A stretch of DNA of 64,000 nucleotides from Pelobates cultripes (taxonomy: Eukaryota > Chordata > Amphibia > Anura > Pelobatidae), in assembly GCA_933207985.1 (NCBI GenBank), contig OW240912.1, positions 254,590,946 to 254,654,945 of the forward strand, in the 5' to 3' direction. The position numbers were made by a program, and so were the translations under genes. Positions 1 to 12,030 of the stretch are shown here, piece after piece; position 1 is the first letter of the stretch; each line of letters opens with the position of its first letter. The notes under the pieces are model-generated. The model was not told the origin of the DNA. It searched no databases and saw only the letters and a list, made by a program, of their open reading frames with translations.

Positions 1-75
1 CTTGATAGCTAGAAGGAACATGTGTGACATGTCATGATTCCCTTTTATTCCAGAAGTTTGGTCCTTAAGGGGTTA
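1..75 (-). repeat. Short frog MITE, truncated by the window edge
   Basis: The segment ends in CCTTAAGGGGTTAA and contains the reverse complement of the core found in two complete 80-bp copies at 14233-14312 and 14426-14505. It is a short non-autonomous inverted-repeat element with no coding capacity. Only the part inside the window is visible. Confidence 0.7.
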
Positions 76-1381
76 AAACGGTTTGGTAGGGGTCAGTTCC
101 TGCCAGTTTTATCCTTTTACATATAAATTATTTTGTGTTTCAGCCGCACTAATTGTTAAATAACACATAGATAAAGCATATTTCATCCTAAGGATCCGTC
201 TTAGAACTGAGCATAGATGCTATCTTATAGTGGGTGTGTTCATGCTCAATAAAGAATTTAAATACTATTTAGACAAGCCACTGACAGATCATTTGTGGCA
301 AAGAGGTACAGAGAAATTTGCAACACAGCACAATGCAGATCAAAGAAGGCAATTTGCATGATTAGAATGCTGAATAGGTTGCATATTGTTTCAAAGTCAG
401 AATTTTTTTTTTTTTTTCTTCCCCTCTCCTTACCAAGTGATTAGGAACCTCCTGCTAGGTATGATGTGAACTCTCTGTGTATAACTAGCCTTTTCTGATT
501 TAAAACTCATTAAAAGAGAATATCACTTTCAGTTATTTTTTGTAGATTACCCATAATAAGGCAAATTTTGCCAAGCATGCAGAGAATTTACCTAATATTA
601 TTTAAAACATTTTTACTGGCATTGTAAAGAAATGTTAAGCCAATTTGATGGTGACATAATGGGCCTGCTATTCAGGATTTGGCATTTTTAAAAAGGAACC
701 CATGCTGTTTAGCAGTAGTCTCTCCAGCAGGAATTCACAATCTATGACAGTATTGAATGCAAAATGTTGCTGGGGTGGTATTTCACTGATTAAAAAAAAC
801 AAAACTAAACAAATAAAAAACAGTAGTCCAGGCTGTAAAAGACCTACCTTCAACCAGTTAACCCGTCCATATGGCCTCGTTGCTGCTGCTGATTTACAAC
901 ATGGCAAAGTAATTCAATAAAATAAATAAATAAATAAATTGTAATTGTGCTTACATTTTAAACAAATATAATACAGCACCATTACGCCACTAACACTACC
1001 TCTTACCTAACGCTATGCCCCCTCTTACTCTTCAGTATCCCCTAACCCTAAACTCCCCAACTGTAAACTTAAATCCATACCTAGTCCCCTAATCCTAAAC
1101 CTTTCCCTTAACGATGTTACAGCATAAGATGCAGAACTGCACAATGTGGGATTAAACACTAATTGTCTGCAGCCCACCTGGCCCAGTATACTTACCTTTC
1201 CCAGATACCCGATTGGTGGACAGTCCGACAACCTAGGCAGTCCCCCTGCAGCCAATACAGCCCTTCTGTTCATGATGACAACCCAATCACATGACCAGAT
1301 CAGCAGTTTGAAGCACTGCCTGGGTTGTAAGGCAGTCCCCCAACATGGAAGTAATTTGGGGGTGGAAATGAATGAATGGTT

Positions 1382-1433
<52 letters not shown>

Positions 1434-2136
1434 TATACGGTATATATTTAATTGACAATGATATCATCAGTGAAAGTGCAGTTTTTGTGAAAGATGCAAA
1501 AACCATGTACTAACACTAACTATGGCCAGGGTTTGTGACTTAGTGGTTATTTAAAAAAAGACAGGTCATTTTGAATACCTTGGATTGTCTTTTTTGGGAA
1601 ATGGTATGCCATGATAATTCTCATTCCTGGGCTGCCATACGGTCTCAAAGGCAACATAACCAATCTGGCAAATTTCAATGTGTAAAAACTGAATTGGGCA
1701 TATTTGACCCTGTAACTTTCCAAAACACCATAAAAATCTGGACATGGAGGTTACTGTTGTACTCATGAGACATTGCTGAACAAAAATAGCTTTATTTTAT
1801 TGCAGTAAAAGCTAAAATGCTATGCAGAACTTGGAAAATAACATTTCTTATTTTTTCAAACTTTTTTAGATTTTATTTATATATGAATATTTGATGTAAA
1901 ATTAAAGCCCTGTTTCTCCTGAACAAAATAACACATAGTACGTGACGGTGCACTTGCAATATGAAAGAGGTAAGTTATCGTAGAATAGACATGTAGCACA
2001 ATTTCTTGGTTTTGTTTTGATCAGAACTTGTACAATTGCCTCCGTGCTTAAGGGTTTAAGCCTACCCTATCAGTGGATTGGATTCAGCTGAAGCCACTGT
2101 TGGCAATACTAGAGGAAATTACTATGTGTATAGGGC
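76..2136. other. Non-coding DNA with simple repeats and one degenerate dispersed repeat
   Basis: No supported gene. It holds a poly-T run near 402-418, an AAAT repeat near 918-938, a CCTAA-like stretch near 1040-1110 and a TA microsatellite at about 1385-1425. From about 1460 to 1830 the sequence resembles 6840-7500 (shared phrases such as CATATTTGACCCTGTAAC), so this is a dispersed repeat. Predicted reading frames here run through low-complexity DNA and are not credible genes. Confidence 0.6.
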
Positions 2137-3054
2137 TATGGCGAAAGTAACCTCGCCACTAGTTTTTGGAGGGGCCTGTTTGCCAGCTACCAACCTTGGG
2201 ACTATGGGCCCAGTGATAACCCATGTTCAGAAGTACTGTTTCTGCACCTTGGACTTTTAACTGGAACAGATTCAAACACGTGGCCCCAGCCATCTTAAAT
2301 TGTCCAGCAGTGTTTTGTCGTCGAGCGTATGGAACTGTTTTGGGCATGGACCATGTGCACGGTGGGGAAAAAATAAGACCTCCAGGAAATTTCTAAACCC
2401 CTGAACCGATCTGAGTGATTTTTGGATATGTTGTTCACCCAGATCGGGGCTCTCAGGTGGGGATATGTTGTATTTTGGGGTACTTTTTGAGGTTTGTAAA
2501 AATGTATTTTTTTCTGCTTAGAGTTAATTGAGTTAGTCCATTGTCTTCGTTAATTATATCACAGGCAGAGGGGAGGGATTGTGCACACTGTATGGGAGTG
2601 ACTGAATGTAAAACTATGTTTTTATTGGCTTGTTGTTCCTGTGTCCCTTTGCCCCACAGGGTCCAACTGGGTGGTAACCTTGGGAAATACTGTGTAAAAG
2701 ACCAAGCTGTTCAATAAACCCTCAGATCTGCTGAGTTCCTGTTTACCCTCAACATAGAGCCTCGTCTCATGTGTGGGGGAAAAGGCTGCATCTACCCTGG
2801 GAAATGCTATATCACTATACTCCCCAGGTATTATAATCACTAAGCTCTTATAAGAGCTTGTTTCTGCTACTCTCTCTTGGAGGAGAGGTTCACCCACTGG
2901 AACCTGTAGCCTTGTTGTAGAGGACGACAAGTTCCCAGCCAAGCTGTTATGCTGGATGTGGTGACTGCGGTGCTGAGATGGTGTCTGGTGGAGTGTTTGG
3001 AGTCCTCGTGAGCACTAGGAGCATCCGTTGGCGGAGATACCCAACCGGGCAAGC
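2137..3054 (+). mobile_element. Old LTR remnant of the non-autonomous LTR element family
   Basis: The left edge (TATGGCGAAAGTAACCTCGCC) aligns with the start of the LTR at 51779 (TGTGACGAAG...CTTCGCCAC). Further blocks match: the segment with TTCACCCAGATC near 2437, the purine-rich block near 2880, and GCACTAGGAGCATC near 3013. The LTR 3' end is missing; instead of the TCCGTCACA terminus and primer-binding site the sequence runs into internal repeats. This copy is much more diverged than the one at 49976-52757, so it is older. Confidence 0.65.
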
Positions 3055-3275
3055 AACTGGTCTCTCTCTCCAGCGGCAGACAGAGTCACCGGGAGAGGAG
3101 AGCAGCGTCCTCCCTCCCCAGCGGCAGGGTGAATTACAGGGAGTGGAGACGGTCGGCCTCCCTCCCCAGCGGCAGTGTATCCTACAGGGAGTGGAGACAA
3201 TCGGTCTCTCTCCCCAGTGGCAGGGTGAGTTTCAGGGAGAGGAGACAACCGGTCTCTCTCCCCAGCGGCAGACTA
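3055..3275 (+). repeat. Internal coding repeats of the non-autonomous LTR element
   Basis: About four units of roughly 63-66 bp containing CCCCAGCGGCAG and GGTCTCTCTCCCCAG. The plus frame reads as repeated units with LPPQRQ, QGVET and similar. The same unit occurs in the open reading frame at 50530-51351, so this is a degraded internal fragment of that element joined directly to the LTR remnant. Confidence 0.65.
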
Positions 3276-3760
3276 TAGATCAAGGAAATGAGGCATGGGG
3301 GGGCAGCATCTAGATCAGGGAAGTGAGGCATAGCGAGAAGCCTATAGATCAGGGAAGGGGGAGGGACAGCCTATAGATCAGGGAGATGAGGCCTGGGGGG
3401 GTAGCCTATAGATCAGGGAAGTGAGGCATGGGGGGCAGCCTATAGATCAGGGAAGTGAGGCACAGGGGGGCAGCCTATAGATCAGGGAAGTGAGGCATGG
3501 GGGGCAGCCTTTGGATGGGAAGTGAGACATGGGGGCATCCCATAGATCAGGGAAGTGAGGCATAGGGGGCAGCCTATAGATCAGGGAGGTGAGGCATAGG
3601 GGGGCAACCTATAGATCAGGGAGGTGAGGCATAGGGTGGCAGCCTATGGATCAGGGAAGTGAGGCATAGGGGCAGCCTATAGATCAGGGAAGGGAGGCAT
3701 GGGGAGAAGCCTATAGATCAGGGAAGTGAGGCATGCGGGGGGGGGGGCAGCCTACAGGAA
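3276..3760 (+). repeat. Minisatellite, 36-40 bp unit
   Basis: Around 12 tandem copies of a unit containing CCTATAGATCAGGGAAGTGAGGC followed by a G-run. Unit length varies mainly through the G-run. It starts exactly where the retroelement-derived repeats end, so it may have expanded from element sequence. No coding function is supported. Confidence 0.85.
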
Positions 3761-4130
3761 GGGTCAGCAAGGAGCAGGAAGGTAAAGTAAGAGAAGGAGC
3801 AGAAAGGAGGAACAGAAAGGAGCAAGAAGAGACATCAATTAGCAGAAAGGAGCAGCAAAGAGCACAAAAGATAAAGTAGAAGAAGGAGAACAATTGAACA
3901 GAAATCAGCAGCAAGGAGCAGGAAGGGTCAGCAAGGAGAAGGAAGGGTCAGCAAGGAGCTGGAAAGGGCAGCAAGGAGTAGGAAGGGACAGAAGTAGCAC
4001 AAAGCTAAAGTAGGAGAAGGAACAGAAATTAGTATGAAGGGTCAGCAATGAGCTGGAAGGGGCAGAAGGAGCACAAACATAAAGTAGGAGAAGGAGCAGA
4101 AATTAGCACGAAGGGTCTGATTGGCTAGAG
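3761..4130 (+). repeat. Purine-rich short tandem repeat (AGCAAGGAGCAGGAAGG-like)
   Basis: Irregular repeats of GGTCAGCAAGGAGCAGGAAG and GAAGGAGCAGAAAGGAG. Nearly pure A/G on the plus strand. The minus-strand open frame across it is a composition artefact. Confidence 0.7.
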
Positions 4131-4976
4131 CTGGCACTCTAAGCCAATCAGTAGCTCCCCATTCTTAAAAAAGTAAAACATTTTTATGAACCAGGAACTA
4201 GCGATTGGCTTAGAGCGTCAATTGACCACTCTAGCCAATCTGCAGTACCCATGCCTGACGTCAATCTGCCCTTCCTGACATTCCGTTTCAGAAGCCAAAT
4301 ACCACTGAGCGACCTGGAGATCTGGAGCTGGAGGAAGCCTTTGGGGTTAAACCATTTGAGAGCGGTTTAACCCCTTAAAGGAAAGAGAGCACCCAGGGGC
4401 TTCCTGGCATCATAGTATTTTCATTTAGATTAAGTTGTTATGGTGACCAGAATGTTCCTTTAATTTGCTTAAAGGAACACTATAGTGTCAGGAATACAAA
4501 CATGTATTCCTGACACCATAGTTGTGAAAACACTATTCATCCTGGCTTTATGTGATAATGACTATGCCCCTTCCCTTTCATGACACTGTCAAAAAGGGAC
4601 CAAGCATGGATGTCATTACAATTATGCCAATGCCCATGATGGGCATTGTCAATGAAATACTTTAAAACTATTGATACTCTGCTATCAACACAACTTGGTT
4701 CTGTGGACTCTGGCAGAATGGACTGTCCTTTTATTACTACTATATGCTCTACAGAGCTCAGTTAAAGTTCAATAAATAGTACATAAGGATGATGTCTTTA
4801 TGATGAAATTGACCATTATGGATCCTTAGCCCTTTAAAACCACGTATTCATATCGGCTATTACAAGGTTGTTATGTAAAAAGAAGTGAAGATAAAAGAGA
4901 CAAAAGCATACATAATATAGGCAGCATCAGCAATCCGTGTCATAAAACTAATTGATACTTCTAAGCAAATGCCCCA
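4131..4976. other. Non-coding, with a small palindromic MITE-like segment
   Basis: No gene seen. Around 4471-4525 an inverted repeat built on GGAACACTATAGTGTCAGG and its complement is present, a pattern recurring elsewhere in the window (for example near 22990-23035). The remainder shows no recognisable feature. Confidence 0.5.
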
Positions 4977-5181
4977 TCATTTCTCCTCATCTGTCCTAAA
5001 AAGATAAGTTGGCATAGACTGCACCACCTGCCGTGTATATGGATGCCTACTACATTTTCTTGGCACAAGAACAAAGAATATCAGTGTGGAGTTCCTGTTG
5101 TGTCCCCTGGGGCCTAATTGTAGTTGAACATAGCCCAGAGTGTGCAAATTATTGTCCTCAACATACTTCCGAAGCTTATTC
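4977..5181 (-). CDS. Unrecognised candidate terminal coding exon
   Basis: On the minus strand a pyrimidine-rich tract ending in TTATTCATAG sits at a reasonable splice-acceptor position, followed by an open frame of about 67 residues ending in a stop at 4977. The residues are not low complexity (for example HTLGYVQLQLG, FFVLVPRK, a DEEK carboxy end). I do not recognise the family. It could be the last coding exon of a host gene, a pseudogene piece, or a chance frame. No neighbouring exon was found. Confidence 0.25.
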
Positions 5182-5629
5182 CTATGAATAAATAAAAATA
5201 AACAGAACATAATTACTTTTATAAAGAATGCACTTCATGTTGCACGTATTTAAAATCCCCTGATCTATAATTTGAAGACCAGCCACGTTTAGTCGGATTG
5301 TGAAGGTATGGGGGCAGAAGACTTCTGTTGCTTTTTCATTATCTTGTTAGAATTTGTTAAATATATTACTTTCCTAAATTGTTCCTCATGTTTTTTAAAT
5401 ACTGTGTATCTTATTGTGTTACCATGAAAATATTTGATTTGCTTTAATCCCTGTTCGTAGACAATGAATGTGTTTCTATTAGAGCCAAATAGCTTTATTT
5501 CATATTTGAAAGAAAAATGCTAAGAATCAAATTTAAATGCCCACTTGCTGCTACTTTAATAATCGTTATCAAAAGATTACAGTAAAATATTAGTAACCGG
5601 TTTAGAGAAGCCAATGGTTGTATGAAGTT

Positions 5630-6065
5630 AAAGGGACACTATAGTCACCAGAGCCCCTACAGCTTAATGTAGTTATTCTGGTGTGTATGGTAAGTCCCTG
5701 CAGGCTTTGTAATGTAAACACTGCTTTTTCAAGCAGTCATTCAAAGTGATTCCTAGTACAGTGCTACACAGTGTGCAGCACCTATGTTCAGTATCTTCAC
5801 AATCTGCATGGAGATGCATGGACTCAATGTATTTCTATGAGGAGATGCTGATTGGCGCAGTGAAGCATTTTGCTGGGGATTTGCAATAGCCTCCCACTGC
5901 TTTCATACCAAGAGTGATGGTCTCAGCCATTAAGGGGAGGCCAGCCACTGTGAGATTGGCGAGGCATGGAAAAGAAAAAATAAGTTTAAACATCTTTTTA
6001 ACTGCGATCTATGGGGGCCGGTGACCTAAATATTTAATTTAACATTATAGTGTCAGGGATTTAAA
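5630..6065 (+). repeat. Copy of the GGGACACTATAGTCACC MITE family
   Basis: Starts AAAGGGACACTATAGTCACC and continues with the same interior as 31686-32110 and 35936-36051 (TTATTCTGGTG, GTAAACACTG, CATGGAGA, ATGAGGAGATGCTGATTGG). The right end carries an imperfect inverted match (ATTATAGTGTCAGGG). It is non-coding. Confidence 0.65.
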
Positions 6066-6439
6066 GTGGTTATGGTGCTTGGAGTCTGTACATGCAGCGT
6101 TTCGGTTTGAAACACTGCACATACAGATATATGTAAATTTCCTGTTAGAGGTGCAAGGCCACTTCCGGCAGCATCATTAGCAACCTGTACAAGAGTTCTG
6201 GGCTACTAATGTCAGCATATATCATTCTGCCAACAGATACCTAAAGATTACTTACTTCTTTGTAATGCCCAAATGTTACTTACCCCCTTGCGGTGAGGGA
6301 GTATAAAATCCCAGAAAGCTGATCAAACTGTATGGAGAACTTGGCACTGGTGCAAAATGACAGGTCAGTTCTCTTTAATGTATAAGGGGGAACTCTGTCA
6401 GTTTTATTTTTAAAAAAGTGTTTATATTTACGGTAACCC
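6066..6439. other. Non-coding spacer
   Basis: No gene or clear repeat recognised. The minus-strand open frame at 6280-6474 lacks family resemblance and spans an element edge, so it was not accepted. Confidence 0.4.
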
Positions 6440-7812
6440 CCTTTAATCCCTTCAGGACCGGACTGTTTTGGCAATGTTGTACGTTAAGGACTAGAGCTGT
6501 TTTAACACTTTTGTGGTGTTTGTGTTTAGCTGTAATTTTTTCTCTCACTTACTGTTCCCATACAAATTATATATTTTTTTCAGGATAAGAAGGGCTTTCT
6601 TTACATACCATTATTTGTATCATGTCATATAATTTACTTTAAACATTTTTTATAAAATATGGTGATAAATTGAATAAAAACATGTTTTTTTGACTTTTAC
6701 TTATCTACAAAAGCTAATGAAAAAAACTGCTAAATAGATTCATAATTTTGTCCTGAGTTTAAAAACACCAAGTGTTTAAATGCTTTTTTTTTGCAAGTTA
6801 TAGGGCTATAAGTACAAGTAGAACATTGTGGTTTCAAAAATTTATCAATAGTGACATTGTAACACTGTTATCTGTCATAAATCTCTGAATCACACCTCAC
6901 GTACATATTTTTTTTAAAGTAGACGACCCAGGGTATTCAATATGGGGTAAGTCCAGTCTTTTTTAGTTAGTTAGCATTTATATTTGTTTGTGTGTTAAAA
7001 ATGCAAAAAACAATTATGAACACACACTAACTAAGTTGCTACTAAAAAAGACTGAACATACCCCATTTGCAATACCTTGGGTTCTTTTGCAAATGGTATG
7101 CTATCATGGGGCTAATTCTCATTCCTGGGCTACCATACGCAGGGCCGGTGCAAGGATTTCTGCCGCCCTAGGCAAAGATCAATTTTCCCACCCCCTAATG
7201 TCACTCATTCACTTACTGACAGACACGCACTGACAGACACACAAACACACACTCACCGACAGACATACAAACACACACACTCATTGAAAGAGACACACTT
7301 ACTGACATACACTCACTCACACACACACTTACTGACAAACACTCACTCACTGACAGACACACACAGACACATTTGACCCTGTAACACTATAAAACCTGTA
7401 CAATGGGGGTACGGTTATACTCGGGAGACTTCGCTGAACACAAATATTAGTATTTCAAAACAGTAAAACGTGTCACAACCATTATATCAGTGAAAGTGCA
7501 GTTTGTGTGAAAAATGCAAAAAATTTCACTTTCACTGACAATATCATCACTGTGATATCTTTTACGGTTTTGAAACACTAATATTTGTGTTCAGCGAAGT
7601 CTCCAGAGTAAAACAGTACCCCCCCATGTACAGCTTTTAGGATGTGATAGAAAGTTACAGGGTTAAATACAGTGCTAGCAAATTAAATTCTCTGGACTTT
7701 CGGCTTGGGTTGTCAGACATATAATTTTAGGTTATATATACGTGTGTAATTTCATTAAGTGTATTTTTAGATTAATATTTGTATATATTAATATAAAAAT
7801 ACACTTGGCATG

Positions 7813-7848
<36 letters not shown>

Positions 7849-7965
7849 TATTATATAGATGCACACAAACATATATATAATTATATTTTTTAATCATCGG
7901 TCCTCAAGGGGATATTTCCGATGCCGGTCCTGAATCGCCAGAGGTCCTTAAGGGGTTAATCTACT
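6440..7965. repeat. Larger dispersed repeat bounded by CCTTAAGGGGTTAAT-type ends
   Basis: The left part (TTTAATCCCTTCAGGACCGG) and right end (GGTCCTTAAGGGGTTAAT near 7948) look like diverged inverted ends. The interior includes a motif set also seen at 1460-1830 and 32380-32530 (GTTCAGCGAAGTCT, GTAAAACAGTACCCCC, ATAGTGCTAGCAAATTAAATTC). A TA microsatellite lies at about 7818-7843. It is probably a non-autonomous DNA transposon, with no coding capacity visible. Confidence 0.45.
7140..7372 (+). mobile_element. Truncated non-autonomous hAT left end with CA-rich interior
   Basis: Begins CAGGGCCGGTGCAAGGATTT followed by GCCGCCCTAGGCAAA, the same left end as the complete hAT at 16261. Tandem (ACTGACAGACACACA)-like repeats follow, and no matching right end is present. 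It interrupts the dispersed repeat: flanking sequence matches 1629-1700, but part of the host repeat is also missing. Confidence 0.65.
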
Positions 7966-9589
7966 CTATGAGGAGATATGGTTGAATGGAAGTGGTGGCA
8001 ATAAGCGCTGCGGAATAAGCTGACACTATATACCAAAATAATAATAACAAAAAGAGTGAGGGGCCAGGAGCTGCAGTGAAACATTCACGCCTTTACATAA
8101 ATTGTATGGTTTCTTATTAATCATTATTTTTAAAATGGACATGATTACGAGGAGACTGGAGCAGAGACGTCAGTCCGCATAACTGTTGCGAGAAATCAAA
8201 CTGTTCACAGATTCATGGGTCAGTATTTTACCCCATAGTGACTGTTTTGGACAAGATTGTTGCCTTTGTGCAGCAAATCACAATTAAACAACTAAATTCA
8301 TTGGTGGGATAATTAAGAGGAACCATTTTTGTAACAGTTTTTATTTTTATAAAGTTAAGCTGGAACTTTCACTTTCAGCAATTAAATATAGCTTGTTTTT
8401 TTCTTCTTGTGCGTGTTTTTTAACAAGCCCATGACAATAATGGTCCTCACTGCTTCCTGTATGTCACCAAACATCTTTATTTCAAGAGTCTGTATGAGCA
8501 ATCACAGCTGTGTCTTTCATCTAGAAAACAATTTACATGCTAATCGACAGCATGACTGTAATAAGCCACTTCATTCTAATTCAGACTTGAATGAGTTGTT
8601 TTGCCCAACATACAGATCTGTTTGTAAAATTCCTGACTGGCTTGTTTTCCACAACAAATGACCTTGCCCCCACCCCAAAGAACATTCTTTATTTGCTGTG
8701 GTAGATCTCGAGTTTGAAAATGTCAGTACTAGAGCTTTCATTAAATTGGGTAACTTTAAAGAAAAGTATGTAAGAAATATACATGTATGTTATATTCATT
8801 TATAACTCAGAATTTAGTACCACACTGTTAACCAGGCCTAAACGTTACGTGTCCCTACAAGTGTTAATGGCACACTAAACAAGGGTGAATTTCTATTCAC
8901 CAGAGCAGATTTTCAATCTCCAATGGCTAATCGAGAGTGGAAATGTAGAGCCGTTATTGTACCCAATTGACAAAATGTACATATTTTAAGTTCCAGAGAG
9001 ATTTATGGGCATCCAAGTTGTCATGTGGAAACCATCAGGTGCCACCAAGTGTTTGTAAATACTGTATACAACTAAAGATCTGTTCAAACTTACAAACATT
9101 ATAAATTAGAGACTCACATTTAAGCTCTGTTTTACACCAATTACAGTACTTATACACAGATGTACTGCAAGTAATCCCCGTCATCTTTGTGGAAAGTTGT
9201 GGTATAATTTCCAGAAGAGGGCTCTAATTCTGATGCACTAAATATTTAAGATATAACAAGTACATGGTTTGTGGTAAGTTCAGTTTTCTGTAAAACATTA
9301 AATGTGACTGAAGAATATTCTGTTTGTTTCCAAACATCAATCTTAAACCATTATCTATAATAGCTACAGTGGCATACATACCGCGGTCGCAGCTGTGCGG
9401 GAGTAAGGAGGAGGGAGTCAGAGTGGGAACTGGCTGAGCCCCCCACTGGACCCCAGGAAAAGTCACACTCCTGCAAAAGTTAGGAAACAGGAAACATTTT
9501 GTATGTGTGTGTGTGTGTGTGTCTCTTTGTATGTACTATGTGTCTGTGTGTATGTATGTGTCTGTCTGTATTTTTGTATATATATATAT
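7966..9589. other. Non-coding spacer
   Basis: AT-rich DNA without a supported gene, RNA or complete mobile element. A short block near 9370-9470 (ATACCGCGGTCGCAGCTG) may be a transposon fragment. Simple GT and TA repeats lie at about 9500-9590. Confidence 0.45.
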
Positions 9590-9717
9590 TTGTGTAAGGG
9601 GCAAAATAGCCGTATATGGAGTAAGGATCCAGCATAAGCTTAGGATAGTGTAAAGGGAGCAAGTCGGTTGTGGTGTGCCGATACCGACGATACGGTAGGC
9701 CTGTAAATAAAGAGGGC
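9590..9717 (-). repeat. 128-bp direct repeat, copy 1 (element 3' end)
   Basis: Identical by eye to 9903-10030 at an offset of exactly 313 bp; both begin TTGTGTAAGGGGCAAAATAG and end TAAAGAGGGC. It is interpreted as one of the terminal repeats of the DIRS/Ngaro-like element. Confidence 0.8.
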
Positions 9718-9902
9718 CCACCAAGGAGTAAGAAAGTAAAGTAAATGGAAAGAAAAGAGAAAGTGTTGAAATGAGGAGTGGGTGGGAGGGTCATTCTGAT
9801 GCTGACCTCAAGCGATATGAGTCAGGTAAGGGGTGTCCCTTATATAGGGGAGTGAATTAATTTAAGCCCCTCCCACAAATACAGGCAAAACTGCCTTAAT
9901 AC

Positions 9903-10030
9903 TTGTGTAAGGGGCAAAATAGCCGTATATGGAGTAAGGATCCAGCATAAGCTTAGGATAGTGTAAAGGGAGCAAGTCGGTTGTGGTGTGCCGATACCGA
10001 CGATACGGTAGGCCTGTAAATAAAGAGGGC
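9903..10030 (-). repeat. 128-bp direct repeat, copy 2
   Basis: Second copy of the repeat at 9590-9717, separated from it by 185 bp of unrelated sequence. Near identity suggests a structural repeat of the element rather than old tandem duplication. Confidence 0.8.
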
Positions 10031-10259
10031 AAAAATGAATAATCAAAGATTTAATACAGTCAACAAATATATACAAATTAACCAGACATTTCCTTAAATG
10101 AATTACAGTATTTGATTCCTGAAAGGATTTTGAAAGTAGGAATCTAGGACCAAAAGTGGGCACCATTTGTTGTGGGTAGGATAGTATGTTATCTCTACTG
10201 TTGGTGCATGTTGACTCATTTCAGAATGTGGTAGAGCCAATAGGTAATGATATATGTGT

Positions 10260-10550
10260 TTACGTACGTGGGATCGTTGAAGACAATGATCTGTCTGAGT
10301 GGTGGTGATGGTAGTGGATTCTCTGGCCTGAGAAAGGCATAAAAGGCAATGTGCATGGCTGGTAATGGCAGACTTGGTAGTATAATTGAATGGTTGTAGA
10401 TCTAATAGGTCCGATAAGGATGAACAGTTGGATGGCTATTGGTAATCTCTGAGAGGAACGTGGGGGAATGGATTCCTGAAAACCTCTGAGTATATTCTTT
10501 TCTGGTATGATAGCATGAAGTTTATGGTAGTTTTGGCCATAGGTTATCAT
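10260..10550 (-). pseudogene. Tyrosine recombinase-like fragment
   Basis: The minus frame of 96 residues contains an ILRG motif followed about 14 residues later by RLPIAIQLF. This resembles the region of DIRS/Ngaro recombinases that precedes the catalytic domain. No R-H-R-Y catalytic set could be identified, and the frame is closed on both sides. Assignment rests mainly on position downstream of the RNase H-like fragment. Confidence 0.4.
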
Positions 10551-10737
10551 GTGTTGTTGAATGCCTGTAAAATATATAATTAATGGTGTATGAGATAGTT
10601 TAAGTTTAAGGTGGCAAAAATAAGCAAAACTTAGGAGAAATTTTGTGACACAGGTTGAGCTATGTCGTGTTCCAATGAGATTCTTTAAGCCAGGTGAAAA
10701 GCTGTGTTATGCGTTCTACAAGTATGGGACGAAAGTG

Positions 10738-10962
10738 CTAGGTGGGATAGTGCATGCTATGCTGCATGAGTATGTCTAATCCATGATTTTGTCTCTGGAA
10801 CGAAAGAGTGGACGTGACTGTATGGGCGGCTGTAGGAAGCGTATGATGAACATGCCTGGAATATAAATGAGACAGTTGTCGGCAGGGATGTATACCCCTG
10901 TCTGGTACATGAAAGTGAAATGTGATAAGTGGCCAACCAAGTGAGTTTCCCAGAAACATCAT
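10738..10962 (-). pseudogene. Segment following RNase H of the DIRS/Ngaro-like element
   Basis: The minus frame contains FHVPDRGIHPCRQLSHL and LPTAA, which resemble the HVPG...N..AD.LSR stretch that follows RNase H in DIRS-type pol proteins. It lies between the RNase H-like and recombinase-like fragments, as expected, and is broken by stops. Confidence 0.4.
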
Positions 10963-11008
10963 GAACTTATGGATGAGTAGTGGCGTTTGTTGATGATATG
11001 ATATGTGC

Positions 11009-11320
11009 TTAGTTGTCTGAGTAACAACGGATTGATGACCCTGACCATGATTTACCCCATGCCACAGCAGCTGCTACAATGGGGTAGATCTCCCAAAGGG
11101 GCTGAAGTGGTGGAAAAATTTCCAAACCTGGATGCCATGGCCAACAGCCCCAAAGCAATTGTTCCCGGTAGATCGCTGCCAAACCCGTGGTATACGCTGC
11201 GTCTGACCATCTGGTTGGAGAAGTGTCAGACAATCCTGGAAGGAACATGCTTTTACCATGCCAAGTGGTTAAGAAATCCCCCCCATGTGCAGGTCTGCTG
11301 TTGCTGAGGTGTCTAGGCAC
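11009..11320 (-). pseudogene. RNase H-like domain fragment of DIRS/Ngaro-like pol
   Basis: The minus frame of 103 residues contains WSDAAYTTGLAAIY, LWEIYPIVAAAVAWG and YSDN. The spacing and the acidic residues in SDA, WE and SDN match the D-E-D part of the RNase H domain in tyrosine-recombinase retroelements. It is the best-preserved part of this element. Stops on both sides show it is not functional. Confidence 0.55.
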
Positions 11321-12030
11321 CTCCTCTGATCGTCATGTTGGAAGTGTGGAAAAAAGGGGAAAGTACTCTGGATGTGAAAGCGTGGTCTTGTGGTATGATT
11401 GGCATGGCAAAATTAAGGAACCTGGTAGGGATTGTAGTTACTTGTAGTTGTAAGTACTAAGCAGGAGGTAGTGATTGATTTAGTTGAGAATGTTCCCTAT
11501 TTGTCTTGTGGTAACTTGCGTGTATGGATGCCGACTCAAGTCATATGCCCAGTAATGTGATGATAGTGTCTGCACCTTCTGTTTCTTATGGGGTACTGGG
11601 ACGCCCAAGTGGTCAACCAGACTAAGCTGCCATGAGGCTTCTAGTGAAAAATATGCTTTCTTTGAGCAACAAGAAGTCTTCTAGATAGTGTATGACTGTA
11701 ATGCCTCTGGATATGTTATCATAACCAGCACAGAGTATCTGCGAATATCGATAGTAGGTTAACCTGTAGCTCGAAAGTTGAGCAGGGAAAGGATTGCCCA
11801 ATTTATGCCATGTAAGTGCCAGTGTGTAGGGTAGATGGTAGCCGTTGACTGCGTTGATGATATTGGTCTTACTTAACCAAGCTTTAACCCATGCTTGAGT
11901 GATAGCTGTAAAGGTAGATCAATGGTGTTGTATAGTAAGAAGGGAGTTGAGACTTGGGGTAGCGGAGGTGTATGGTGCCAATAAGTCTATGGTTAGTCTT
12001 TGTTTAAGGGAAGATTCCTTGTGACAATAC

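Noticed and set aside
1030..1110. Telomere-like CCCTAACCCTAAAC stretch
   Set aside because: Only a couple of irregular units in diverged repeat DNA; not an interstitial telomere array.
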